Assembly (NCBI RefSeq): GCF_002245535.1
Contig: NZ_NKCN01000020.1
Span: 1-64,000 of the forward strand
Reading direction: 5' to 3'
DNA length: 64,000 bases
DNA from: Mycobacterium lehmannii
GTDB taxonomy: Bacteria; Actinomycetota; Actinomycetes; Mycobacteriales; Mycobacteriaceae
Shown: positions 8,915 to 16,506 of the stretch, one piece after another
Position numbering within the stretch: the stretch's first letter is position 1
Layout: each line of letters begins with the position of its first letter
Program-made: the position numbers and the translations under genes
Notes under the pieces: generated by a model
What the model saw: the letters and a program-made list of their open reading frames with translations, nothing else
Database searches by the model: none
What the model was told of the DNA's origin: nothing

Positions 8915-10534
8915 TCAGGTGCTGATCGGCGGGGTGAATCGCTCGAGTTGCACGGGCGGGGTGTCGAAGTCCGGCTTCGGCAGTTCCACGGGGATACCGT
9001 CGAAAACGCGTGTCACCGTGCCCTTTTCGCGGTCGAAGTTCAGCGTGCCGTGCTGGAAGTTCTGCACGATCCACAGCGGCTCCTGGATCTCGCCGCTGGT
9101 GGGCAGTCCGAGCGCACCGCGTTCGAAACCCAATGTGCCCCAAGCTTTGTAGATCTCACCGGTGACCGGTTCGGCGCCGCTGACCGGTGACCAGTAGATC
9201 GCGCCGCGTTCGAATGTGACGTAGCGGGCGCCATCCTGGCCCGACGCCTCCAGCGACGTCGGCCTGCCCAGCGGGCTCTTCATCCCGCCCATTGCTTCCC
9301 ATTTCGCAAATATCGCGCCTCCGCGCAGTGATTCGGCCAGGTCGTCGGGTCCCGGCGGTTGGTTGAAGCGCGCGGCGATGTCGCGGATGTGGTCCATCAG
9401 GGCGTACGCCGCGTTGCCGGGGCACTCCGTGGCGCCGACGTCGCGGTGGGTGAAGATCGCGGGCAGCCGCGGTGTCGCCCCGGTCGGGAACTTCGAGAAC
9501 GACCCGCCCCCTGACGCCAGCACCACCGCGCCGCGGGGGTCGACGTGGTCGAGGCCGAGCCGCCATCCCAGCAGCCGGGCCGTGGTGCGCAGCTGAATCG
9601 GCGTCGGCGGCACCACTTCGAAGTTGCCCATCATCGCGACACCCCAGGTGTCGTGGTTGAATCCTCCGGTGTGCGCCCCCTCGACGGGTCTGGTGACACC
9701 GCCCGCGCGGCCCTCGAAGACCTGTCCGAACTTGTCGACGAGTGCGTTGTAGGCGATGTCGCACCAGCCCAGTGTGCGGGTGTGGTACTCGTAGATCGAT
9801 CGGATGATGCCTGCCGAGTCCTGCGGGGCGTACTCGTTGCTGCCTGCGGTGTGGTGCACCACCCCCGCCCGAACTCCGGCGTCCAACCGGGGGTCTCCGC
9901 ACCGCATGGATTCGTCGGCGCCCCACTGCGCGCGGTTGATGATGTTGGGCGGCACTCCGGGTGCGTTCACCGCCGACGGCGGAGGCAGGGTGTCCACCGG
10001 CGGTGCCTCCGGCGGGCTGATCAACACCGCGTTGAGGTTCTGGCCGAAGGAATGTTGCGTGTTCGCCGGGACGTAGCCCAGTTCCTGGGCGGACTGGGGC
10101 GCCGCTTCCGGAATCTCGGGCGCATCGGGCGGACGGGTCACTGCGATCTGCACCGTGGTGGTGCGGCCCACGAACACGGGTTCGGTGCCTGCCGGTCCCG
10201 CCGACGGAGTGTCCGGGCCGACACCTTCCAGGGGTTCGGCGTCGTACCAGGGTCCCCAGGTGCCGTCGGCCTTCTTGGCGCGCACCCGTGCGGTGGTGCC
10301 GGTGAAGTCCTGAGCGGTCAGCGCCACCAACGAGAACGGCGTGTCCTGGTGGATCTCGCGGATCGTCTCCCCGCCGCCCAGCCCCGTCAGCGGACGCTGC
10401 GCCAGGTGCGGCGCCTCGGCGATCGCGCCGTCGTCACCGTCGCCGGGCAAGCCGAAGAGGGCCATCGGCAACGTCACGACCGTCGCCGCAAGCGCGGTGA
10501 ACAGCAGTGACGGCGTGGGACGGCGAGTCGGCAC
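8915..10534 (-). CDS. Secreted peptidoglycan-recognition amidase with LGFP repeats
   Basis: 539 aa, the length I recall for Rv3811. The N-terminus is a signal/anchor sequence (LLFTALAATVVTLPMALFGL). The middle holds an N-acetylmuramoyl-L-alanine amidase type 2 / PGRP domain (residues about 200-390) with zinc-ligand motifs VVHHTAGSNEY and FTHRDVGATECPG. The C-terminus has LGFP-type repeats (MGGMKSPLGRPTS, WGTLGFERGALGLPTS) that are thought to bind cell-wall polysaccharide. It should cleave or bind peptidoglycan stem peptides outside the membrane. The GTG start lies 132 bases downstream of erp, with a strong hairpin between them. Confidence 0.92.
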   Translation of the reverse strand: MPTRRPTPSLLFTALAATVVTLPMALFGLPGDGDDGAIAEAPHLAQRPLTGLGGGETIREIHQDTPFSLVALTAQDFTGTTARVRAKKADGTWGPWYDAEPLEGVGPDTPSAGPAGTEPVFVGRTTTVQIAVTRPPDAPEIPEAAPQSAQELGYVPANTQHSFGQNLNAVLISPPEAPPVDTLPPPSAVNAPGVPPNIINRAQWGADESMRCGDPRLDAGVRAGVVHHTAGSNEYAPQDSAGIIRSIYEYHTRTLGWCDIAYNALVDKFGQVFEGRAGGVTRPVEGAHTGGFNHDTWGVAMMGNFEVVPPTPIQLRTTARLLGWRLGLDHVDPRGAVVLASGGGSFSKFPTGATPRLPAIFTHRDVGATECPGNAAYALMDHIRDIAARFNQPPGPDDLAESLRGGAIFAKWEAMGGMKSPLGRPTSLEASGQDGARYVTFERGAIYWSPVSGAEPVTGEIYKAWGTLGFERGALGLPTSGEIQEPLWIVQNFQHGTLNFDREKGTVTRVFDGIPVELPKPDFDTPPVQLERFTPPIST

Positions 10535-10604
10535 GGACTGATGTTACGTATGTGCCAGGTGATGCTAGTGGTGCGACACGGTTCGAAGCAGAACTAATCG
10601 ATCG

Positions 10605-10657
10605 CCAGACCGGCACCGGCACCGCAGAGCCGAAGCGGCTTCTGCGGTGCCGTCTGG
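10605..10657 (-). terminator. Hairpin downstream of erp
   Basis: Two nested inverted repeats: an inner stem with arms GGCACCGCAGAGCCG and CGGCTTCTGCGGTGCC (one-base bulge, 3-base loop) and an outer stem CCAGAC/GTCTGG separated by a 7-base bulge. It sits 10 bases after the erp stop codon and before the amidase start on the same strand. Mycobacterial terminators often lack a U-tract, and none is obvious here. Termination or attenuation between erp and the amidase gene is inferred. Confidence 0.6.
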
Positions 10658-10666
10658 TGACAGGTC

Positions 10667-11566
10667 TCAGGCGCCGGGTGCGGGTGCCGGCACGGGGGCC
10701 GGGACCGGGGGCACCGCCGGCGCGCCGGGCGGCTTGGCCGCCGACATGATCGCCGGCATCACCATGCCCTTGAGCAGGTCGATCGCCTGCCCCGCACCGA
10801 GTTGATCGGCCATGCTGGACAGCTCGCCGATGATGCCGCCGCTACCGGAGGTGCCAGTCGCCGCCGGCATCGTCGCCAGCGAAGGGTCGCCGAGGATCGG
10901 ATAGGTGCCCGCGGCCGGGTCCAGCCCGATCGGTGCCGCGATCGGCACCTCGCTCGGAGCGGGCAGCCCGGTGGCCGACGAGATCGGCGTGGCGCCCAGC
11001 GCAGGGTCGGTCAGCGCCGGCGGCGTCGACAGTCCCGGCGTGGTCAGCCCCGGCGTGGACAGGCCCGCGTCACCGGTCGGACTGGTCAGCGCCGGGCTGG
11101 TCAGCGCGGGGTTGGTCAGGGCCGGATCGGTCAGTGAGGGCGCGGTCGCGGTCACACCGGGAACCGTCGCGCTCGGGGCCGTCAGGCTCGGAGCCGTCAG
11201 GCCGGGTGTGCTGAGCCCGGGCGCCGTCAGGCTGGGCGACGTCAGCTCGGGGGTGGTGAGCGCCGGCGTGGTCAGGCCCGGAGACGTCAGCGTGGTGGGC
11301 GAGCTCGAGCCCGTTCCGGTCAGAATGCCGGTCGGCATCGGCGGAAGGTTGATGCCGAACTGCGAGAGGCCCTGGGTCAAGGCGGACATCAGCTCATTCG
11401 GAAGATCGGTGATCGTCGCCGCCTGGACGAATTCACGGTGCTGGGGGGCCGGCTTGGTGGCCTCCGTCAGCTCGGTCACGGCGACTACTGCAGCGGGACT
11501 CGCGACTGCCAAGGCCAGGACTGCGCTCGTGGCTGTCGACAGCCTGCGTCGACGTCGGTTCGGCAC
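10667..11566 (-). CDS. erp: Exported repetitive protein Erp
   Basis: 299 aa secreted cell-surface protein (M. tuberculosis Erp/PirG is about 284 aa). Residues 1-35 are a signal peptide with RRRRR then an Ala/Val-rich core. A conserved N-terminal domain follows (DLPNELMSALTQGLSQFGINLPP). The central part, residues about 90-195, is a PxLT-type repeat array, and the C-terminal domain ends Pro/Ala-rich. In M. tuberculosis Erp contributes to intracellular growth and its repeats vary between species. It is divergent from the glf operon, with a shared 233-base control region. Confidence 0.93.
   Translation of the reverse strand: MPNRRRRRLSTATSAVLALAVASPAAVVAVTELTEATKPAPQHREFVQAATITDLPNELMSALTQGLSQFGINLPPMPTGILTGTGSSSPTTLTSPGLTTPALTTPELTSPSLTAPGLSTPGLTAPSLTAPSATVPGVTATAPSLTDPALTNPALTSPALTSPTGDAGLSTPGLTTPGLSTPPALTDPALGATPISSATGLPAPSEVPIAAPIGLDPAAGTYPILGDPSLATMPAATGTSGSGGIIGELSSMADQLGAGQAIDLLKGMVMPAIMSAAKPPGAPAVPPVPAPVPAPAPGA
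10981..11296 (-). repeat. PxLT pentapeptide repeat region of erp
   Basis: About 20 copies of a five-residue unit of the type P-(G/A/S/E)-L-(T/S)-(T/A/S/D), such as PGLTT, PALTT, PELTS, PSLTA and PALTD, encoded in direct tandem with one short irregular stretch (around PSATVPGVTATA). Copy number in this gene is known to differ between mycobacterial species. Confidence 0.85.
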
Positions 11567-11729
11567 GGAAGTCTCCTCAATACATGGGCTACGACTATTA
11601 GTGGTCGCTTTGTGGTTCGGCTAGGCGATTCAGGTGAACAGCCCAGGTCGTGCGCTGTCGGTAGTCGGGACCGACGTGATCGACGGTACTGGTGTGACTT
11701 CTGAGGCGAAAGTGACGATATGTAATCGT

Positions 11730-11752
11730 GAGCCGATCGCAATATTCGGCTC
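11730..11752. promoter_or_regulatory. Inverted repeat in the erp-glf divergent promoter region
   Basis: Perfect 7-base arms GAGCCGA and TCGGCTC are separated by 9 AT-leaning bases (TCGCAATAT). It lies 47 bases upstream of the glf start in a 233-base divergent intergenic region. The position suits an operator or a promoter-proximal RNA hairpin for the glf operon. No known regulator motif was recognised. Confidence 0.4.
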
Positions 11753-11799
11753 CTGTCGGATTCGGGCAGTGCGCTCGCGGTCGGATACCCTTGCTGCCG

Positions 11800-13038
11800 A
11801 TGACCACGCCTGTTTCTCCGGTCGCTCCGCTCTCCGGAGCCCGTTTTGACCTCTTTGTCGTCGGCTCCGGATTCTTCGGCCTGACGATTGCCGAGCGCGT
11901 GGCGACCGTGCTGGACAAGCGGGTGCTCGTCATCGAGCGTCGCCCGCACATCGGCGGTAACGCCTACTCCGAGGCCGAGCCGCAGACCGGTATCGAGGTG
12001 CACAAGTACGGCGCGCACCTGTTCCACACCTCCAACAAGCGGGTCTGGGATTACGTGCGTCAGTTCACCGAGTTCACCGGATACCAGCACCGGGTGTACG
12101 CGATGCACGGCGGTCAGGCCTATCAGTTCCCGATGGGCCTTGGGCTGGTGTCGCAGTTCTTCGGCAAGTACTTCACCCCCGATGAGGCGCGACAACTGAT
12201 CAGGGAGCAGGCCGCCGAGATCAAGACCGAGGACGCGCAGAACCTCGAAGAGAAGGCCATCTCGCTGATCGGGCGCCCGCTCTACGAGGCGTTCGTCAAG
12301 GGCTATACGGCCAAACAGTGGCAGACCGATCCCAAGGACCTGCCCGCGGCCAACATCACCCGGCTTCCGGTGCGCTACACGTTCGACAACCGCTACTTCA
12401 ACGACACCTACGAGGGGCTGCCCGCCGAGGGCTACACCAAGTGGTTGGAGAACATGGCCGCCGACGACCGCATCGAGGTCCGGTTGGACACCGACTGGTT
12501 CGACGTCCGCGACCAACTGCGCGCGGAGAACCCCGATGCGCCGGTCGTATACACCGGTCCGCTCGACCGGTACTTCGACTATGTCGACGGACGGCTGGGG
12601 TGGCGCACCCTCGACTTCGAGATGGAGGTGCTCGACACCGGGGACTTCCAGGGCACACCGGTGATGAACTACAACGACCTCGATGTGCCATACACCCGGA
12701 TCCACGAGTTCCGGCACTTCCACCCCGAGCGCACGTATCCGACCGACAAGACGGTCATCATGCGCGAGTTCTCCCGGTTCGCCGACAACGACGACGAGCC
12801 CTACTATCCGATCAACACCGAAGCCGACCGCGCGTTGCTGGCCGCTTACCGGGCCCGAGCCAAGGCCGAAACCGCTTCTGCCAAGGTGTTGTTCGGGGGC
12901 AGGCTGGGGACCTACCAGTACTTGGACATGCACATGGCCATCGCCAGCGCGTTGAGCATGTACGACAACACACTCGCACCGCACCTGCGTGACGGTGCGC
13001 CACTGACCGAACCAGGCCCAGAAAGCAGTAGCGCATGA
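11800..13038 (+). CDS. glf: UDP-galactopyranose mutase
   Basis: 412 aa flavoenzyme that interconverts UDP-galactopyranose and UDP-galactofuranose, the precursor of the cell-wall galactan; cytoplasmic. The FAD site is FVVGSGFFGLTIAERVA, then RRPHIGGNAY. Family signatures HKYGAHLFHTSNKRVWDY and GYTAKQWQTDPKDLP are present, as is YTGPLDRYFDY, with HEFRHFHPER and the FAD-end motif GRLGTYQYLDMHMAI. The ATG at 11800 fits the family start MTTPVSPVAPLSGARFDLFVV. First gene of the galactan/arabinan operon; its stop overlaps the glfT2 start (ATGA). Confidence 0.97.
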   Translation: MTTPVSPVAPLSGARFDLFVVGSGFFGLTIAERVATVLDKRVLVIERRPHIGGNAYSEAEPQTGIEVHKYGAHLFHTSNKRVWDYVRQFTEFTGYQHRVYAMHGGQAYQFPMGLGLVSQFFGKYFTPDEARQLIREQAAEIKTEDAQNLEEKAISLIGRPLYEAFVKGYTAKQWQTDPKDLPAANITRLPVRYTFDNRYFNDTYEGLPAEGYTKWLENMAADDRIEVRLDTDWFDVRDQLRAENPDAPVVYTGPLDRYFDYVDGRLGWRTLDFEMEVLDTGDFQGTPVMNYNDLDVPYTRIHEFRHFHPERTYPTDKTVIMREFSRFADNDDEPYYPINTEADRALLAAYRARAKAETASAKVLFGGRLGTYQYLDMHMAIASALSMYDNTLAPHLRDGAPLTEPGPESSSA

Positions 13039-14972
13039 GCGAGATTCCCTCCGGCGCACTGGAATCCGCAGAATCGAAGGCGGTCAGCCTGCTGGCCCGC
13101 GTGATTCTGCCGCGTCCAGGCGAACCCCATGACGTCCGCAAGCTCTACATCGAGGAAGCGGAAACCAACGCCAAGCGCGCACACGCGCCGTCGCGCACCG
13201 AACTCGAGATCGGCACCGAATCGCAGGTGTCGTTCGCGACCTACTTCAACGCGTTCCCGGCCAGCTACTGGCGGCGTTGGTCGATCCTGCAGTCGGTGGT
13301 GTTGCGGGTCGAGTTGACCGGCAGCGCGCGGGTCGACGTCTACCGGTCGAAGGCCACCGGCGCGCGGATCACGGTCGGTGGCGCTCCGATCGTCAGCGAG
13401 CGCGCGGGTGAACCCGCCCATGTCGAGTTCGAGGTCGAGCTGGGCCCGTTCGAGGACGGTGGCTGGATCTGGTTCGACATCGCCACCGATGCGGCCTCGA
13501 CACTGCACCACGCCGGCTGGTACGCGCCGGTGCCCGCACCGAGCCGAGCCAACATCGCCGTCGGCATCCCGACCTTCAACCGTCCCGCGGACTGCGTCAA
13601 CGCGCTGGCGGCGCTGACGTCGGATCCGTTGGTGGACGAGGTGATCAGCGCCGTCATCGTCTCCGATCAGGGGAACAACAAGGCCAAGGACCATCCGAAC
13701 TTCGGTGAGGCCGCGGCCGCCCTCGGGAACCGGTTGACCATTCACAACCAGCCGAACCTCGGCGGCTCCGGCGGCTACAGCCGGGTGATGTACGAGGCGC
13801 TGAAGAACACCGACTGCGAACAGATCCTGTTCATGGACGACGACATCCGCGTCGAGCCCGACTCGATCCTGCGGGCGCTGGCGATGAACCGGTTCGCGAA
13901 GACACCAACACTGGTCGGCGGCCAGATGCTCAACCTCCAGGAGCCCTCGCACCTGCACGTGATGGGGGAGATGGTGGACTCCGAGAATTTCATGTGGACC
14001 AACGCGGTCAACACCGAGTACGACCACAACTTCGCCAAGCACGCTCTGGCGGACGAAGATTCACAGCGTAGCAGGTTGCTGCACCGCCGCATCGACGTCG
14101 ACTACAACGGCTGGTGGATGTGCATGATCCCGCGTCAGGTCGCCGAGGAGCTCGGCCAGCCGCTACCGCTGTTCATCAAGTGGGACGACGCCGACTACGG
14201 CCTGCGCGCCGGCGAGCACGGCTATCCGACCGTCACGCTTCCCGGCGCCGCGATCTGGCACATGGCATGGAGCGACAAGGACGACGCGATCGACTGGCAG
14301 GCCTACTTCCACTTGCGCAACCGGCTGGTCGTCGCCGCGCTGCACTGGGACGGCAATGTCAGCGGGCTGATCGCCAGCCATCTGAAGGCAACACTCAAAC
14401 ACCTTCTGTGCCTTGAGTATTCGACCGTTGCGATCCAGAACAAGGCGATGGACGATTTCCTGGCCGGGCCCGAGCACCTGTTTTCGATCCTGGAGTCGGC
14501 GCTGCCCGAGGTGCGCAAGATGCGTCAGCAGTACCCGGACGCGGTGGTGCTGCCGAGCGCGGCCGAGCTGCCGACGCCGTCGGACAAGCGCTGGCGCAAG
14601 AAGGTGCGGATCCCCACCAACGCGGTGGCCATCTCGACGCGGTTGTCGCGCGGCGTGATTCACCAGCTGCGGCCGCATGACCCCGAACACCACCGGCGGC
14701 CCCAGATCAACGTCGCGACCCAGGATGCCCGGTGGTTCTCGCTGTGCCGGGTGGACGGCGTCACAGTGACGACCGCCGACGGCCGCGGTGTCGTGTACCG
14801 CCAGCGCGACCGCGAGAAGATGTTCGAGCTGCTGCGCGAATCACTCAAGCGCCAGGCGCGCCTCGCGCGCAAGTTCAACCGGATGCGCAAGGTCTACCGC
14901 GAGGCGTTGCCGACTCTGACGAGCAAGCAGAAGTGGGAGACGGTCCTCTTGGAGTCGTCTGCACATGGATGA
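13035..14972 (+). CDS. glfT2: Galactofuranosyltransferase GlfT2
   Basis: 645 aa (M. tuberculosis 637), processive bifunctional enzyme that polymerises alternating beta-1,5 and beta-1,6 galactofuranose on the decaprenyl-linked primer at the cytoplasmic membrane face. An N-terminal beta-rich domain precedes the GT-A domain. The metal-binding motif MDDDIRVEPDS lies at about residues 267-277 and the catalytic base region WDDADYGLRAGEHGYPT at about 383-399, followed by the AIWHMAW histidine. The C-terminus is helical and basic. It overlaps glf by 4 bases and the phosphatase gene by 8, so translation is coupled through the operon. Confidence 0.97.
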   Translation: MSEIPSGALESAESKAVSLLARVILPRPGEPHDVRKLYIEEAETNAKRAHAPSRTELEIGTESQVSFATYFNAFPASYWRRWSILQSVVLRVELTGSARVDVYRSKATGARITVGGAPIVSERAGEPAHVEFEVELGPFEDGGWIWFDIATDAASTLHHAGWYAPVPAPSRANIAVGIPTFNRPADCVNALAALTSDPLVDEVISAVIVSDQGNNKAKDHPNFGEAAAALGNRLTIHNQPNLGGSGGYSRVMYEALKNTDCEQILFMDDDIRVEPDSILRALAMNRFAKTPTLVGGQMLNLQEPSHLHVMGEMVDSENFMWTNAVNTEYDHNFAKHALADEDSQRSRLLHRRIDVDYNGWWMCMIPRQVAEELGQPLPLFIKWDDADYGLRAGEHGYPTVTLPGAAIWHMAWSDKDDAIDWQAYFHLRNRLVVAALHWDGNVSGLIASHLKATLKHLLCLEYSTVAIQNKAMDDFLAGPEHLFSILESALPEVRKMRQQYPDAVVLPSAAELPTPSDKRWRKKVRIPTNAVAISTRLSRGVIHQLRPHDPEHHRRPQINVATQDARWFSLCRVDGVTVTTADGRGVVYRQRDREKMFELLRESLKRQARLARKFNRMRKVYREALPTLTSKQKWETVLLESSAHG

Positions 14973-15537
14973 GAGCTCCCTGCTGAGCCCTGCGGTCGGG
15001 GACGCCGCTCTTCGCCCGCGGGACCAGCGCGGCGAGGAGGCCGCTCTGGTCGCCGTGCAGTCCGCGCTCGGTGACCGCCCCGCGGTCCTTTCGACGGCGC
15101 GCGCGTTGTCCCATTTCGGCGAGCACAGCCTCGGCTGGTTGGCAATCGCCCTGTTGGGGGCGCTGTTTCAGGCCGACCGTCGGCGTGACTGGCTGGCCGT
15201 GGGCGCCGGTGCGTTCGCCGCACACGCCGCCGCGGTGCTGATCAAGCGGGTGGTCCGCCGCGAACGGCCGCACCATCCCGCGATCTCGGTCAATGTCGGC
15301 ACGCCGAGCCGGCTGAGCTTCCCGTCCGCGCACGTGACGTCGACGACGGCGGCGTCGGTGTTGATGGCCAGGGTCACCGGGCTGCCGCTGCCTGCGCTGC
15401 TGGTGCCGCCGATGGCGTTGTCGCGGTTGGTACTCGGCGTGCACTACCCCAGCGACGTCCTCAGCGGCGTCGCGGTCGGGGCAGTCGTCGCGAAGGCCGT
15501 CGGCACGGTGGCCGACCGCGCCGAAGGGAACGCATGA
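14965..15537 (+). CDS. PAP2-family phosphatase, predicted decaprenyl-phosphoryl-5-phosphoribose phosphatase
   Basis: 190 aa membrane protein. PAP2 signature blocks are KRVVRRERPHH (motif 1), FPSAHVTSTTAAS (motif 2, PSxH) and SRLVLGVHYPSDVLSG (motif 3, SRX5HX3D). Several hydrophobic helices surround them. The position, identical to Rv3807c between glfT2 and ubiA, supports the step that removes the 5-phosphate from DPPR before DprE1/DprE2 epimerisation. Assignment of Rv3807c to that step is prior knowledge; orthology is inferred from order and motifs. The start overlaps glfT2 and the stop overlaps ubiA. Confidence 0.85.
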   Translation: MDESSLLSPAVGDAALRPRDQRGEEAALVAVQSALGDRPAVLSTARALSHFGEHSLGWLAIALLGALFQADRRRDWLAVGAGAFAAHAAAVLIKRVVRRERPHHPAISVNVGTPSRLSFPSAHVTSTTAASVLMARVTGLPLPALLVPPMALSRLVLGVHYPSDVLSGVAVGAVVAKAVGTVADRAEGNA

Positions 15538-16490
15538 GCATCTCCAGTGACAGCAGCGCAGAGAGCGTACAGCCGATGAATGGACAACCGGCACCGCAGA
15601 AGGGCCCGCCGCGCAACGCCGCGACGGGTCTTATCAAGGCGATCCGACCGCGCCAATGGGTGAAGAACCTGCTCGTGCTGGCCGCGCCGATCGCCTCCCT
15701 CGGCGGCGACGTCCAATACGACTACGGCAGCGTCGCGATCAACATCCTGATCGCGTTCGTGACGTTCTCGCTGGCCGCCTCGTCGATCTATCTGGTCAAC
15801 GACGCCCGCGACGTGGAAGCCGATCGTCAGCATCCCACGAAGCGGTTCCGGCCGATCGCTGCCGGTGTGGTCCCGGAATGGTTGGCCTACACCGCAGCTG
15901 TGGTGTTGGCGGCCGCGGCACTGGCCATCTCGGTGCTCGCCTCGACCAACCTGACGGTGGTCATCGCGGTCTACATCGGCATGCAGTTGGCGTACTGCTT
16001 CGGCCTCAAACACCAAGCGGTGCTCGACATCTGCATCGTGTCGTCGGCGTACCTGATCCGCGCCATCGCCGGCGGCGCCGCGGCGGGCATCCCGCTGTCG
16101 CAATGGTTCCTGCTCGTGATGACGTTCGGTTCGCTGTTCATGGTGGCCGGCAAGCGGTATGCCGAACTACAGCTCGCCGAACGCACGGGTGCCAAGATCC
16201 GCAAGTCACTGGAGAGCTATACGGCGTCGTATCTGCGCTTCGTGTGGACGTTGTCGGCCACGGCGATGGTGCTCTGCTACGGCCTGTGGGCCTTCGAACG
16301 TGATGGCACCACCGCGTCGTGGTATGCGGTCACGATCATTCCGATCACCATCGCAATCCTTCGGTACGCGGTCGACGTCGACGGCGGATTGGCCGGGGAG
16401 CCCGAGGAGATCGCGCTCAAAGACCGGGTACTGCAGCTGTTGCTGCTGGCGTGGATCGGGACCATCGGTGCCGCCGTCTTCCTCAGCTGA
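15534..16490 (+). CDS. ubiA: Decaprenyl-phosphate phosphoribosyltransferase (DPPR synthase, UbiA family)
   Basis: 318 aa integral membrane transferase (Rv3806c about 302 aa) that attaches 5-phosphoribose from PRPP to decaprenyl phosphate, the first committed step to decaprenyl-phosphoryl-arabinose. After a Ser/Gln/Pro-rich N-terminus come KAIRPRQWVKNLLV, the first Asp-rich motif YLVNDARDVEADRQHP near residue 90, and the second motif RYAVDVDGGLAGEPEE near residue 280. About nine hydrophobic helices are visible. In M. tuberculosis, mutations in this gene raise ethambutol resistance. The ATGA overlap with the phosphatase shows coupling. Confidence 0.95.
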   Translation: MSISSDSSAESVQPMNGQPAPQKGPPRNAATGLIKAIRPRQWVKNLLVLAAPIASLGGDVQYDYGSVAINILIAFVTFSLAASSIYLVNDARDVEADRQHPTKRFRPIAAGVVPEWLAYTAAVVLAAAALAISVLASTNLTVVIAVYIGMQLAYCFGLKHQAVLDICIVSSAYLIRAIAGGAAAGIPLSQWFLLVMTFGSLFMVAGKRYAELQLAERTGAKIRKSLESYTASYLRFVWTLSATAMVLCYGLWAFERDGTTASWYAVTIIPITIAILRYAVDVDGGLAGEPEEIALKDRVLQLLLLAWIGTIGAAVFLS

Positions 16491-16506
16491 GACCCTCCGC
16501 CGACCG

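Noticed and set aside
16159..16506. Upstream extension of the aftB frame into ubiA
   Set aside because: The added residues are Arg/Ser-rich shadow sequence of ubiA. The GTG at 16507 after the ubiA stop gives a family-like start.
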